Shown: in pieces, positions 1-10,777 of the stretch
How positions within the stretch are numbered: the stretch's first letter is position 1
Layout: each line of letters opens with the position of its first letter
Assembly (NCBI GenBank): GCA_964019695.1
Contig: OZ026515.1
Location: forward strand, 74,453,144-74,517,143
Direction of reading: 5' to 3'
Source of the DNA: Loripinus fragilis
Lineage: Eukaryota; Mollusca; Bivalvia; Lucinida; Lucinidae
Length of the DNA stretch: 64,000 nt
Position numbers and translations under genes: made by a program
Notes under the pieces: model-generated
Seen by the model: only the letters and a program-made list of their open reading frames with translations
Told to the model about the DNA's origin: nothing
Databases searched by the model: none

Positions 1-336
1 AAAAATATAAACCGGATTTTCTAAGTAACGCAATGATTTTAGAAAAAAATAAATTAGGACTGAATAGCAGGTCCACCAACCTTCCTACTCTGTAATTTTT
101 ACTAAAATCTGTTGACCACCATGTGGAAAGAAATTTTCATTTTGCATGATTTTTATCTGAACCGGCACTTAACTAGCATCTTTTAAGGAAAATTTTGAAA
201 TTCCGTGACTTTTCCATGACCTTTTTTCATTTTTTTTAATTTCCCTGACTGAAAATGTAATTCCCTGACTTTTCCCTGACCTGGAAAATTTTTCATTTCA
301 TTTTCCAGAACTTTTTCCCTGACCGTGGCAACCCTG
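1..336. mobile_element. Right part of a CAGGG/CCCTG-ended non-autonomous element
   Basis: From about 183 the sequence repeats the word CCCTGAC or its variants (TTCCCTGACTTTTCC) and ends in GGCAACCCTG at 336, the mirror of a CAGGGTTGCC start. This resembles the CAGGG...CCCTG elements at 13337, 14104, 24807 and 25750. I see no left terminus inside the window, so it is truncated or begins before base 1. No coding capacity is visible. Assignment to hAT-like elements rests only on the terminal CAGGG and is an inference. Confidence 0.5.
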
Positions 337-1724
337 AGACTGCCATCAGCTTGAATACAGATCAGGCCCGACAGTTGGCCCAACCTCTGGGTCAAACTGT
401 TTGCAAGGTTATACGCAGATGACACTGACAGGCAAAGAGTTACCTCATATTTTGCTTAGTCATAAAGCACCAATAATGACTGCAGCAGAAAATGAATTCT
501 GGAATACCTTTCTTAACTTTCAGGAATAATAAGGTTGACATTCCATGTGAATCTTACGCAGACAGGTCTTTTATTATAACATATAGTCACTTGAAGTGTG
601 GAATACGGTGTGTCCTGATCAGCGGGTTCCTTCAAAAGCCAGCAAAATTGCTTTCAAAGGGTACTAGTATTTTGGTTCCTCATGACAATGGTAAAATGTT
701 CCACAACTGAATATAAAACAGAGTAGATCCTGATCGAGATCTACAAATGATAGATAGGCTCATGCACCCCCCCCCCCCCCACTCCCCACCCATCTCATTG
801 TATGCTGGGTAATTTGTTGACTACTGATTTTTTTCCAAAGTTAATTCTTTCAGGAATACCTTCAGTATCAAACAGTTCGATTCCAGATTCCGGGCTGATC
901 TGGGTCCAAACTGCTAAGTTATCAGCGATCATGATGACAAAAGTCGTCACTAGCCGGCAAGGAGTAAGTAACCAATGTGTGCCAAACAGATTAACAATTA
1001 ACCTTAAACAAACTGTCAAAACACTTCAATTCACTTTGTCATCATCTCATATTCTGTGGCCTTCCGAGCTCTTGAAAAAAATAAACTCTTGACTCTTGGG
1101 TAAAAATCAAGATTGTCTGATAGTTTCTAGCATTCAGCTCCATGGGCGGATCCAGAGGGGGACAGGGGGTCTGGATCCCTACTGGAAAATCACAAGTGGC
1201 TATAGGTTTCCTTGAGAAGTCGGAGGTTCGTATGGCCCTCTGTGAAATATGTTGATAACTAAAAAAAAAACATGTTGTGACTGAATTTTCTAGATCAGCC
1301 CATGGGCTGGCCCGGGCTCTCAGAATATAAAGTTAATCTTAAGGGTGAAACGTTAACAGTACAAGTGGCAGTCAGATGAGTGGGACCAACAAAAAACGTC
1401 TCAAGAGTGGTTTAAAAAAAAGGACAATTATAATCAGAAAATAAGGCCAGCACATAGGATTTTGGTACTTATTGCATCGGCAAGCACAATGGCTCAGACA
1501 AGGCCAGAGCCTTTGCTGCTTGCAAACACATGGTATGGATGTAGAAGAAGACTCAGACATAAATTTAGACCTATATCTCTGCTGGATACATCACCTTTGG
1601 AGTTTAACCCTTTTTGGACCAATAGAACTTCTCATTAAGTTAGCTACGGTTAAGTAAGGATGGTCCATTGTATATATTGAGGAGTCTGGCCAATTAGTTT
1701 CAGAGACAAAGATTTTTTATTAGT
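337..1724. other. No gene recognised; traces of a small foldback repeat
   Basis: Nothing here looks like a conserved protein. Stretches around 345-410 and 850-915 contain the words CAGATCAGGCCC, CTGATCTGGGTCCAAACTG and AAACTGTTTGCAAGG, which are half-copies of the ACCCAGATCAG foldback family seen at 8715, 24265 and 40570. There is a C-run at 768-780. Confidence 0.4.
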
Positions 1725-2420
1725 TCTTCTTGACATTAAATAGGTCAAGGTCAACCTAGGACCATCATTTGAACAATATTGATAGGCCTCACATCCCCAA
1801 TGCTACAAAACATTCAGGTTCTGAAGAAGATTTTTAAAGGGGTTTTACCATATATGGGCATGGGGGCCATATTGTTCATGTCACCGAATCCATTTGCATA
1901 ATTTTTCATTCACCTGAGTTCAATTGGTCAAATGGTTTCTGAGAAAATCCTGTTTTAATATATTGATGGGAATCCAATATAAGTGACCTCAGCTAAAGAG
2001 TCAAAGGTCAATCTTGACCTTTGGGATTTATTTATAGTCATTGTCCCATTAGGCTAAACATATCTATAGTGATCATAATGATTTTGGCTTCAACAGGTTT
2101 AAAAAAAAAAAAACTTTTCAAAAATTAGGAAACAAATATGACCTTGATGTTAAGTAGGTCATGGTCAACCTAGGATCATGATTTGAACAAACTTGGTAGG
2201 CCCCAGATCCCGACGCTACATACCAAGTCCCAAGGTCATCGGCCTTCTGGTTCCAGAGAAGATTTTTTGAAGAGTTTTACCATATATGGGCGTGGCGGCT
2301 ATCTTGGTCATGTGACCAGGACCATCTGATCACATCCTAAGGAGTCTCCATATGAAATTTGAGTTCAACTGGCCCAGTGGTTTCAAGAGAAGATGTTGAC
2401 AAACGAGGGAAGGAAGTACA
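1725..2420 (+). repeat. Decayed copy of dispersed repeat family A
   Basis: The segment contains the family A words TAGGTCAAGGTCAACCTAGG, CCATATATGGGC and TCATGTGACC in the same order as the better copies at 4044, 5718, 29453 and 57676, but with many substitutions. It ends near 2410 at a decayed GACAAACGAGGGAAGG where the good copies carry the (GGAC)n tract. Both characteristic terminal hairpins are missing or unrecognisable. Confidence 0.65.
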
Positions 2421-2486
2421 CAGGAGTCATTGATGAGCTAAACTTATTGTATTTTTCTCTTTGAAGATTGATTTTGGCTGAGCATG

Positions 2487-2556
2487 CAAACAGTGCAGAC
2501 CCTTATGAAATGCAGCATAATGCATTTCATCTGGGTCTACACTGTTTGCCAAAGTA
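2487..2556. repeat. Small foldback (palindromic) MITE-like repeat
   Basis: GCAAACAGTGCAGACCC is followed about 40 bases later by GGGTCTACACTGTTTGCC, its near inverted repeat, with GAAATGCA/TGCATTTC as an inner stem. The same outer words recur at 8715-8805, 8928-9010, 24265-24350 and 40570-40650, so this is one copy of a small dispersed foldback family. Confidence 0.65.
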
Positions 2557-2771
2557 CCCGTTTAGAGGTTTCCCTTATATAGTTTGTGAAGTGTTATCAA
2601 AATAGAACTTGACCTGTATTCTATGTTAATCTACCCAGGATGTTTAAATTTGAAACTAAACCACTCATCCTTTCTGTTCGAAGAGTATCACATGGTACTT
2701 ATGGACAGCATTGATATGATATTATACAAGACAAATTTGACGAATTTATATCCCCTGACGAAGGGTTATTT

Positions 2772-3770
2772 GAGAATAATTCCAACTCAATGTTTTTATC
2801 GTTTTTTTTCGCGATTTTGATTGATACGTTGGTAAAATTAAAAGGTTTAAACACTTCAATAAAAACTTGTGCGTATGAGTATAAATAATTTGATATCTGC
2901 CTTGATTTCACAGTGCTAATAACGAACTGTTCATAAAACTTTGAACACAAGTGACAAGTAGGGTACCCTATTGTTGTGTCCGAGATAAAACATTCAGCAG
3001 TTTAAATAGAGTTAAACATGTTGAAAGCTCATTTGAAAACCCTTACACCATATGAGGGCGCGCATCTTCAAAGCAACAGGAGGAACTCTAAGAATGAACC
3101 CGATGACGTAGTTATGTGACGTCACTTAACACAAACAGTCACGTCATCGAAGAGAATCGGCATCAAAACAATGGCTATGTCAACAACGGAATGTTTCAAT
3201 ACATTTTGACAGCATCAAAACGAACTTTTTAGGTTAACGCTTAGAGCCTACTAATGTGGGGATTTTAGACAGGGACTTGTGAAGGTAAACTTTTGCTTTT
3301 TAAAACCTGTCGTTCCATGGAAGGACCTTAATCTAAATGCTCTTCAATGAGCCCAGCAAGCTAAAGAAAACAATTCCAAACTAACTGGAGTTGTTTTTGA
3401 GCTCATACTCATATACTCGCTCCAAATAGAGTGCAATTTTAATCATTATTTAGCATAACAAAATTTTGAACTGACATCATTTTCAAGATGGCTGCCCAAC
3501 CTTTCATAGACAGCGGTTACGAACTTTTTTCCTTCAGTGGGCTTTTAAATTTGAAATGTTGTCAACAACTCTTTACAAATGTGCTGTTTTGTTCCAAAGT
3601 TGGAATTATAAGGAATGAAATTTAATTTTTTGCTTTTTATCAATGTGTAAACTCCGGCGAATCACTCACAAATCTAACATAAAGCCCTTCGGGCTTTATT
3701 CAATTTGTGAGTGATTCGCCGGAGTTTACACATCGATAAAAACCAAAAAATATAAAAGTTCATTCCTATA
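2772..3770. mobile_element. About 1 kb insertion relative to a paralogous site in this window
   Basis: Sequence on both sides (GACGAAGGGTTATTTGAG before, AAACATGTAAATCAC after) is contiguous in a second copy near 62205-62245. The intervening ~1 kb is therefore an insertion here or a deletion there. The segment contains no recognisable coding region. Its right end is a long palindrome (3605-3775). The first bases (AATAATTCCAAC) are mirrored near 3600 (GTTGGAATTAT), a weak inverted repeat. Confidence 0.55.
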
Positions 3771-3775
3771 GAAAC
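3605..3775. repeat. Long palindrome with nested hairpin
   Basis: Inner arms of about 30 bases beginning GTGTAAACTCCGGCG and ending CGCCGGAGTTTACAC pair almost perfectly. They enclose a second hairpin, AAAGCCC-TTC-GGGCTTT. Imperfect pairing continues outward through TTTTTATC and GGAATGAA to give roughly 80-base arms. There is no coding capacity. It is either a MITE or the terminal structure of the larger insertion at 2772-3770. Confidence 0.8.
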
Positions 3776-4043
3776 ATGTAAATCACAAAACCTAAATCCT
3801 TTTTATCTAAACCTGAAGTTCACCTTCGGTATCCTTCAGATCATAATAAACGCCTGTCAAGTATGTTTTAGTGCTTAGTTTAATATAGAAATTATACTTA
3901 CATCTACACAATTTTGATACCTGACTTTCAATCCAACCCCAGAGGTAAAGGGTGCGTGTAAATTCAAAGGGTTACCTTGCATGCAGGTCTACACTTCTTC
4001 CACTTTAATATGATATGCAACATGACCACTTTCAGAAAAGAAA

Positions 4044-5713
4044 CTAGAGGACCTGAAGGTCCTGAGGCGCTCACCTGATCTCCTTAATAATGTTAAAATA
4101 GGTCTAGGTCAACTACAGCTTATAATGGAATAAATTTTGTTTTTACCATATACATTTTGGTCAAGTAACCTAAACAATCTAATGAATTATCCATCAAACA
4201 GACCAGTGATTTCTGAAAAAAAGATGTTTAGACAGGTATGTGGCAGTCCAAATGAGTGGCCTTGGATAAAAGGTCACAGGTCAGCTTGACATTTGGTACT
4301 TAATAAACCATTGTCTCAATAGGTTTAACTATTATGAATTCGGCTCAGTTAGAAAATGAACATTTTAAGATTTTCTCCATTTAAATGCTTTGGTTATCAA
4401 ATTTGACCTGCCATAAAGTAGGTCAAGGTCAACCTAGATTCATCATTTGTGCTTACCTGGTAGGGCCCACATCCCCAATCCTACATACCAAGTCCCAAAG
4501 CCAATGGCCTTTTGGTTCCAGAGAAGAAGAAAAGTAAAGAGTTTTTACCATATATGGGCATGGTGGCCATGTTTTTCATGTGACCATAACAATTTGTATA
4601 AGTTTTGGCTAACCAATCATAAGGAGTTTTCATATGAAATTTGGTTTCAATTGGCCAAGAATTGTCTGAGAAAACTATGTTTTAATATGTTGATGGGACT
4701 TCAATATAAGTGACCTTGGCTGAAAGATCAAAGATCCACCTTGACCTTTGAAACTTGTTTATAGACACTAGATTGAAGATATCAAGTGAGAATAATGACT
4801 TTGGCTTCCACAGTATTCAAAAAATCAACTTTTCAAAAAAATTCCCATTCAAATGCATTTGGAAGCAAACTTGACCTTGACGTTAAGTAGGTCAAGGTCA
4901 CCCTAAGATCATCATTTGAACAAACTTGGTAGGCCCCACATCCCCAATTCTACATACCAAGTCTCAAGGTCACTGGTCTTATGGTTCTTGGAAAGAAGAT
5001 TTTTAAAAGGTTTTTACCATATATGGGCGTAGCGGCCATCTTTGTCATGTGACCAAAATATTTTGTATAAATTTTAGCTGACTTATCATAAGGAGTCTTC
5101 ACACGAAATTTGAGATCAATTGGGCCAATGGTTTGTGAGAAAACTATGTTTTAATATATTAATTGGACCACAATATGAGCACCTTGGCTGAAAGGGCAAA
5201 GGTCAACCTTGACCTTTGAAACTTATTTATAGTCATTGTCTCATTAGTTTCAACATATCAAGTAAGAATAATCTCTTTGGCTTTAACAGTATTTAAAAAA
5301 TCTACTTTTCAAAAAATTCCCATTTAAATCTATTAGGAAGCAAATTTGACCTTGACGTTAAGTAGGTCAAGGTCAACCTAGGATCATTATTTGAACATAC
5401 TTGGTAGGCCCCACATCCCCCCTGCTACATACCAAGTCCCAAGGTCATGGGCCTTCCGGTTCTGGAGAAGAAGATTTTTAAAGGGTTTTTACCATATATG
5501 GGCATGGCGGCCATCTTGGTCATGTGACCAGGAACATTTGAACCAACTTTCGTTCCCCCGTCCTAAGGAGTCTCCATATGAAATTTGAGTTCAATTGGCC
5601 CAGTGGTTTCAGAGGAGAAGATGTTTAAAAATGTTGACGGACGGACGTACGTACGGACGACGAACTGACGACGGACGCCGGAGTCACTGGTATACTAATA
5701 GCTCGGTGAGCTA
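4044..5713 (+). repeat. Dispersed repeat family A, copy 1 (1.7 kb)
   Basis: It starts CTAGAGG, then a 16-nt hairpin (AGGACCT-GA-AGGTCCT, 4048-4063), then GCGCTCACCTGA. The body holds about three tandem ~470-bp modules, each with TAGGTCAAGGTCAACCTAGG, CCATATATGGGC and CATGTGACC. It ends with a GGAC-rich tract (5636-5690), CCGGAGTCACTGGTATACTA and a shortened hairpin AGCTCGGTGAGCT followed by A's. No open reading frame is shared between copies, so it looks non-autonomous. The mechanism of spread is unknown. Confidence 0.85.
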
Positions 5714-5717
5714 AAAA

Positions 5718-7396
5718 CTAAAGGACCTGAAGGTCCTCAGGCGCTCACCTGATCTCCTTAATAATGTTAAAATAGGTCAAGGTCAACTACAACTTATAAT
5801 GAAATAAATTTTGTTCAACCATAAATGGGGGTTGCAGCCATTTTGGTCAAGTGACTTAAACAATCTAATGAATAATCCATCAAACAGCCCAGTGATTTCT
5901 GAAAAAAAAAAGATGTTTAGATAGGTGTGTGGTGGTCCAAATGACTGGCCTTGGATAAAAGGTCACAGGTCAGCTTGACATTGTTAGAATAATATAAAAC
6001 TAATGTCTCATTGGGTTTAACATTTCTCACAAGTATTATGATTTTGGCTTAAACAGTTATAGAAAAATGAACATTTTAAGATTTTTCTCATATAAATGCA
6101 TTAGGAACCAAATTTGACCTTGCCATTAAGTAGGTCAAGGTCAACCAAGATTCATCACTTGTGCAAACCTGGTAGGGCCCACATCCCTAATGCAACATAC
6201 CAAGTCCCAAAGCCAATGGCCTTTTGGTTCTTGAGAAACAGATATTTAAAGAGTTTTTACCATATATGGGCATGGTGGCCATCTTAGTCATGTGACCATA
6301 TCAATTTGTATAGATTTTGGCTAACCAATCATAAGGAGTTATCATATGAAATTTGATTTCAATTTGCCAAGTGGTTTCTGAGAAAACTATGTTTTAATAT
6401 GTTGATGGGACTCCAATATAAGCGACCTTGGCTGAAAGGTCAAAAGTCAACCTTGACCTTTGGAACTTATTTATAGACACTAGATTAAACATATCAAGTG
6501 AGAATAATGACTTAGGCTTCCACAGTATTCAAAAAATCAACTTTTCAAACAATTTCCCATTTAAATGCATTAGGAAGCTAATTTGACCTTGACATTAAGT
6601 AGGTCAAGGTCATCTTTGGATCATCATTTGAACAAACTTGGAAGGCCCCACATCCCCAATGCTACACACTAAGTTTCAAGGTCACTGGCCTTCTGGTTTT
6701 GGAGAAGAAGATTTTTAAAGGGTTTTTACCATATATGGGCGTGGTGGTCATCTTTGTCATGTGACCTATATATTTTGTATACATGTTGTCCACTTTACAT
6801 AAGGAGTCTTCACATGAAATTTGAGTTCAATTGGGCCAATGTTTGTGAGAAAACTATGTTTTAATATATTGATGAGACTCCAATATGAGCGACCTAAGCG
6901 GGAAGGTCAAAGGTCTCAACCTTGACTTTTGGAACTTATTTATAGCCATTGTCTCATCAAGTTAAACATATCAAGTGAGAATAATGAATAAGGCTTCCAC
7001 AGTTTTCAAAAAAATCAACTTTCAAAAATTTATCCATTTAAATGCATTAGGAAGCAAAATTGGACCTTGACGTTAAGTAGGTCAAGGTCAACCTAGGATC
7101 ATTATTTGAACAAACTTCTGGTTCTGGAGAAGAAGATTTTTAAAGGTTTTTTACCATATATGGGCGTGGCGGCCATCTTGGTCATGTGACTGGGACCATT
7201 TGAACAAACTTTTGTTCCCGCGTCATGAGGAGTCTCCATATGAACTTTGAGTTTAATTGGCCAAGTTGTTTCAGAGGAGAAGATGTTTGAAAATGTTGAC
7301 AGACGGACGGACGGACGGACGGACGGACGACGGACGGACGCCGGAGTGACTGGTATACTATAAGCTCACCCATGAGCCTTCGGCTCAGGTGAGCTA
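5718..7396 (+). repeat. Dispersed repeat family A, copy 2 (tandem with copy 1)
   Basis: It begins four bases after copy 1 with CTAAAGG and the same 16-nt hairpin (5722-5737). It contains the same ~470-bp modules, then a (GGAC)n tract at about 7300-7335 and the full terminal hairpin, with AGCTCACC paired to GGTGAGCT around GAGCCTTCGGCTC, at 7364-7395. The head-to-tail arrangement with copy 1 may reflect insertion at the A-rich end of the first copy or tandem duplication. Confidence 0.85.
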
Positions 7397-7870
7397 AAAT
7401 ATGACCTCTTGACCCCACCCAGGGATCAATGGTGTGTGCAATGACAGCATATTTGCTTTCATGGTGCTCTGTGCTCAATTCCCTTTAATTTGATATGCAA
7501 CATTTGTTTGTTTTGTTGGATTTAATTCTTTACGTCCCATCAACAATCTTTCAGTTTAACAGGGACGAGCGAGTCTTCCTGGAATGAACCAGTACTAAGC
7601 TAAGATAAATGTGTCTTGCTCAAGGACCACAATGCAGTGATGCCGGTGAGGCTCGAACCCTTGGCCTTTCGGTCTTGAGTCAAGCACTCTACCACTGAGC
7701 CGCTGCGCTCCCTCAATGATATGCAACATGACTACTTTCAGAAAAAGCTATGGTTTGACCTTTTGACCCCACCCCTTGGGTCCAGGGTGTGTCTGTGGGC
7801 AAAATATTTGCTACCATGTTGCTGCGAGCGTTGTCAGCTTTAATTTGATATGCAACATGACCATATTCTG
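7397..7870 (-). repeat. Dispersed repeat family C fragment (interrupted by a SINE)
   Basis: Words such as TTGACCCCACCC, GTGTGTCTGTGGGCAAAATA and TTTAATTTGATATGCAACATGAC repeat about every 125 bases, as they do at 22281-23150 and 62400-62900. The unit is split at 7504-7716 by a SINE. Orientation is nominal because no coding frame is present. Confidence 0.7.
7504..7716 (-). mobile_element. tRNA-derived SINE with 13-bp target site duplication
   Basis: Read on the minus strand, the 5' head is tRNA-like. There is an A-box-like GGCTCAGTGGTAGAG (plus-strand 7688-7702) and a B-box GGTTCGAGCC (7650-7659) at normal spacing, with a recognisable anticodon-stem region between them. A non-tRNA body follows, with the words CTTGAGCAAGACAC and GATGGGACGTAAAG, and then an A-rich CAAAACAAACAAATG tail. 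Exact 13-bp direct repeats TGATATGCAACAT flank it at 7491-7503 and 7717-7729, and removing the element restores the family C sequence. The tRNA part probably no longer makes a functional tRNA but could serve as a Pol III promoter. Confidence 0.85.
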
Positions 7871-8049
7871 GTCAGGGTAGCTTAATGATCCCTATAGTCT
7901 CTCTATCCGAAATTTTCAAGCCCTTTGCTAGTCTGTGTAACTGAGCATGCCTGTTTTAAATTCAGCCTAAACGGAAACTGACTTATAACACAGCTAATTC
8001 AAAAGAGGCTCATATGTATATGTCCGTACTGCATGTTTGCTAACATTAT

Positions 8050-8712
8050 TTTCCCCAAACTTTTTTAAAAAAGGGAAGGGGATATTGTAATCGCCTCCAT
8101 CCGTCTGTCCGTGCATCCTTCTGTCCTTTATGCTATCTCCTCCTAAACCATTGGACAAAATTCATCCAAATTTGGTGTGTGAGTTACCCACATGGATGGG
8201 GCGTGCAACAGCAAGTTTTTTTGACCCCGCCCCCCTGGGGCCCTTGGGAGGGGTCAAAAGGTCAAATATCATTTATTTTCAATTACAAAGTCAATTTCAA
8301 AGATTTTTATACCAAACTTTGTGTGCGTTCTCACAAATGAAAGATACACTACATATCAGACAGAATGTTCATTCTGTTGCCTGGGTCATGCCCCAGGGGT
8401 CGGACTTAGGGGTGCTGGGGGTTACCAGGGGTGGGGGGGGGGTCAAAAAAAAAAACAGGATGCAAGTAAAATTTTCATCTTAGGGTCAAACTGATGATCT
8501 TGAGGTGAGGTCAAAAGGTCAAATATCATTAAATTTTGACTACCATTTTTATACCAAACTTTGTGCGTATTCTCACAAATAAAAGTTAGAAAACATATTA
8601 AACAGATTCTGTTGTTTGGGTCATGCCCCAGGGATTGGACTTGGGGGTGCTGGGGGGTCAAAAACTTGAGCATGGGGATTTGCAATGGCGCCCCATCAAC
8701 TGCCCGTTCTAG
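8050..8712 (-). repeat. Dispersed repeat family D
   Basis: On the plus strand it opens with a hairpin around TTTTTTAAAAAA (CCCC...GGGG arms, 8052-8082), then CGCCTCCATCCGTCTGTCCG, the reverse complement of a GGAC tract. Internal ~300-base units follow with CAAACTTTGTG, TCTCACAAATGAAAGAT and GGGTCATGCCCCAGGGGTCGGACTT. It ends at GGGGATTTGCAATGGCGCCCCAT. A better copy lies at 44518-45520. The GGAC tract and hairpin at one end match the general 3' layout of families A, B, C and F. Confidence 0.75.
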
Positions 8713-8714
8713 TT

Positions 8715-8805
8715 TTACTTATGTTAGAATGGGGGTGAACAGTGTGGACCCAGATCAGGCTGGTCCTATATGAGCAGTCTGATCTGGGTCTACACTAATT
8801 GTCAA
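8715..8805. repeat. ACCCAGATCAG foldback MITE-like repeat
   Basis: GAACAGTGTGGACCCAGATCAG on the left pairs with CTGATCTGGGTCTACACTAATTG on the right, giving an arm of about 22 bases and a ~25-base centre. It is one of several copies in the window. Confidence 0.75.
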
Positions 8806-8927
8806 AAAAGCTACTCTTCATTTCATCAAACGTCAAAAGCAGGTTAGCTCTGCCTACTGGGTAATTTTGCATACTTTTTATCGTATGTTGAGTTGGGTTT
8901 TTTTTTCAAAATCAGCTTTTTTTTCAA

Positions 8928-9012
8928 AATATTCAAACAGTTTGGACCCAGATTAGGCCCAACGTTATGTCGCGGCCTGATCTGATCTGGGTCAACACTG
9001 TTTGCAAAGATA
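8928..9012. repeat. ACCCAGATCAG foldback MITE-like repeat
   Basis: CAAACAGTTTGGACCCAGAT pairs with ATCTGGGTCAACACTGTTTG across a GGCCCAAC...GCGGCCTGATCTG centre. Another half-copy (CTGATCTGCGCCTGAACTG) follows at about 9090. Confidence 0.7.
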
Positions 9013-9329
9013 ATAGCAGAAGACAGCTAGAAGGGATAAAATTTGGCTAACAGCTCAGACCTTGGTTTGACTATTTATTCTGCAGCAGCTGATCTGCGCC
9101 TGAACTGTTTGCCAAATGTCTGAGAAAAAATTCTATAGAACCCCAGGTGTGGAAGTCATTAAAATTGGATATTTATCATTCTCTTGGAGAGACTGCATGC
9201 TATGCTGATAAGCTGTAAATAATCATTATTTATTCTCCTTTTATAGTTTCTAATCGAGGGCTCAGTATGAGCCACTTTCAGTTCAATTTTCCCAGGACTG
9301 AAGATAAATATTATTAGGGCCGGAATATT

Positions 9330-9559
9330 CCCATTAAGTTATAGAGCGAACACAACTGTGACAAAATTTTGTGATGGACAAAGTTCCAAGGGAAATAACT
9401 CAAAGAGTATAATGACAGAGTTAGTATTTTTGCACTGTGCATGTTGGTTGAAACTTGTATAAATTTATGTGAATATAGCTTAAGCGGTTTTCAAGTTATA
9501 GAGCAGACACGTTTTTGTGATGGACAAAGTTCCAAGGAAAATAACTAAAAAAGTATACA
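9330..9559 (+). repeat. Dispersed repeat family F fragment
   Basis: It contains GTTCCAAGGGAAATAACTC, TTTTTGCACTGTGCA, AGCTTAAGCGGTTTTCAAG and TTATAGAGCAGACACG. The same ordered words are found at 15408-15590. It lacks its own (GGAC)n and hairpin end because family B begins at 9560. Confidence 0.6.
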
Positions 9560-10280
9560 AGAGGGCCCTTGGGCCCTGGGTCGCCCACCTGAGAATGACT
9601 GATCAGCAGAGTGGAACCTTTTGTGAAATTTTGGTAGAGTTCATCATGAGGAACAATTCTGTGAAATTATTTTGAATTTTGGTCAGTGGTTCAGGAGAAA
9701 CTGTTTAAAAGATTTCTTATCTGTAGCTCTGGCAGTCCTCCAGTTTGGTGCAACAGAACAATTTATGCAATTTTGAAAGAGGGCATCATGGGGAATATTC
9801 ATGTGAAGTTAAATGGAATTTCGACCAGTGGTTCAAAAGGAGATGTGGTTTAAAGACATTTCTTATCTGGATATCTGGCAGCTTTTTTGTTCAGCGGAGT
9901 GTAACCATTTGTGCGATTTTGGTAGAGGGTATTTTGACGAACAATTCAGTGAATTTATTTTGAATTTGGGGCAGTGGTTCAGATGTCATTTAAAAGATTT
10001 CTTATCTGGAGCTCTGGCGGCCCTCCTGTTCGGTGGAGCGGAACCATTTATGCAAATTTTAAAGAGGGCATCATAAGGATCATTCATGTGAAGTTATATG
10101 AAATTTGGACCAGTGATTCAGGAGGAGATGATGTTTAAAGACATTTCTTATCTAGAGCTCTGGCAGCGCCTTTGTTTAGTGGACTAGAACCATTTGTGAA
10201 ATACTGGAAGAAGGCATCATGAGGAACAACCCCGTGAAATTATTTTGAATTTGGACCAGTGGTTCAGGAGAAAATGCCCA
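9560..10280 (+). repeat. Dispersed repeat family B with its 5' end
   Basis: It opens with a 16-nt hairpin AGGGCCC-TT-GGGCCCT (9562-9577), then GGGTCGCCCACCTGA. This is the same layout as the 5' end of family A but with changed stem bases. The body is about five tandem units of ~140-146 bases with TCTTATCTGGAGCTCTGGC, GGAGCGGAACCATTT, GCATCATGAGGAACA and TTTGGACCAGTGGTTCAGG. The usual 3' end (GAC-rich, then hairpin) is absent here and a G-run (10283-10294) marks the edge. Confidence 0.8.
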
Positions 10281-10558
10281 AGGGGGGGGGGGGGCTTAAA
10301 TGCATGTTACTGGTACCAAATCTGCGCCCTAGATTCTGCTGTTGTTGAATTACAAGAAATGTTCAGCTCGCATGGAGGCCATCTAACTAATGCAATGTAT
10401 CATCATGAAGAAACACTCTAATCAAATTAACACACCATGATGAAATAATGAAAAGGGCTCATGACTCACAGATAGCCAGAGCTAAAGAAAATCTCAAGTT
10501 GAGCCACTGTGGGTCCAGCTACAGATAAGCATCAGGTACCAACCCACCGATTAAAGCT

Positions 10559-10777
10559 TTACATCAGAGCTGTCATAGAGTCTGAGGCCTGACCCACCGT
10601 CGTGCAATTAAAGAGTAAACCATAGCTATAAACCCTGATTGGGTTTAAAACTAGGCATGCAGACTGTCGCCTGATATCCAAGTTATATCCAACCCTTATA
10701 TAACGTTTTACTATCTTTTTGAATTGATGACTAAAATTAGGTTTTCCAACAATTCGTTTAAATTTATAAACTACAAA
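10559..10777 (-). pseudogene. C-terminal part of a Penelope-like reverse transcriptase, displaced by an insertion
   Basis: Read on the minus strand from 10777, this region continues the protein that stops abruptly at 11699. After the insertion the frame resumes with the motif VYKFKRIVGKP and runs to a TAA at 10559-10561. It is rich in Lys/Arg and contains the segment ACLVLNP and a TTVGQASDS-like stretch. From memory of the family, both are typical of the region downstream of the RT domain in this widespread invertebrate group. Family assignment comes from the linked N-terminal part. The open frame has no internal stop, so the decay is mainly the insertion itself plus one stop codon upstream. 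Confidence 0.6.

Noticed and set aside
7640..7716. A stand-alone tRNA gene on the minus strand
   Set aside because: The tRNA-like head is joined to a SINE body and A-rich tail and flanked by target duplications, so it is a SINE promoter region.
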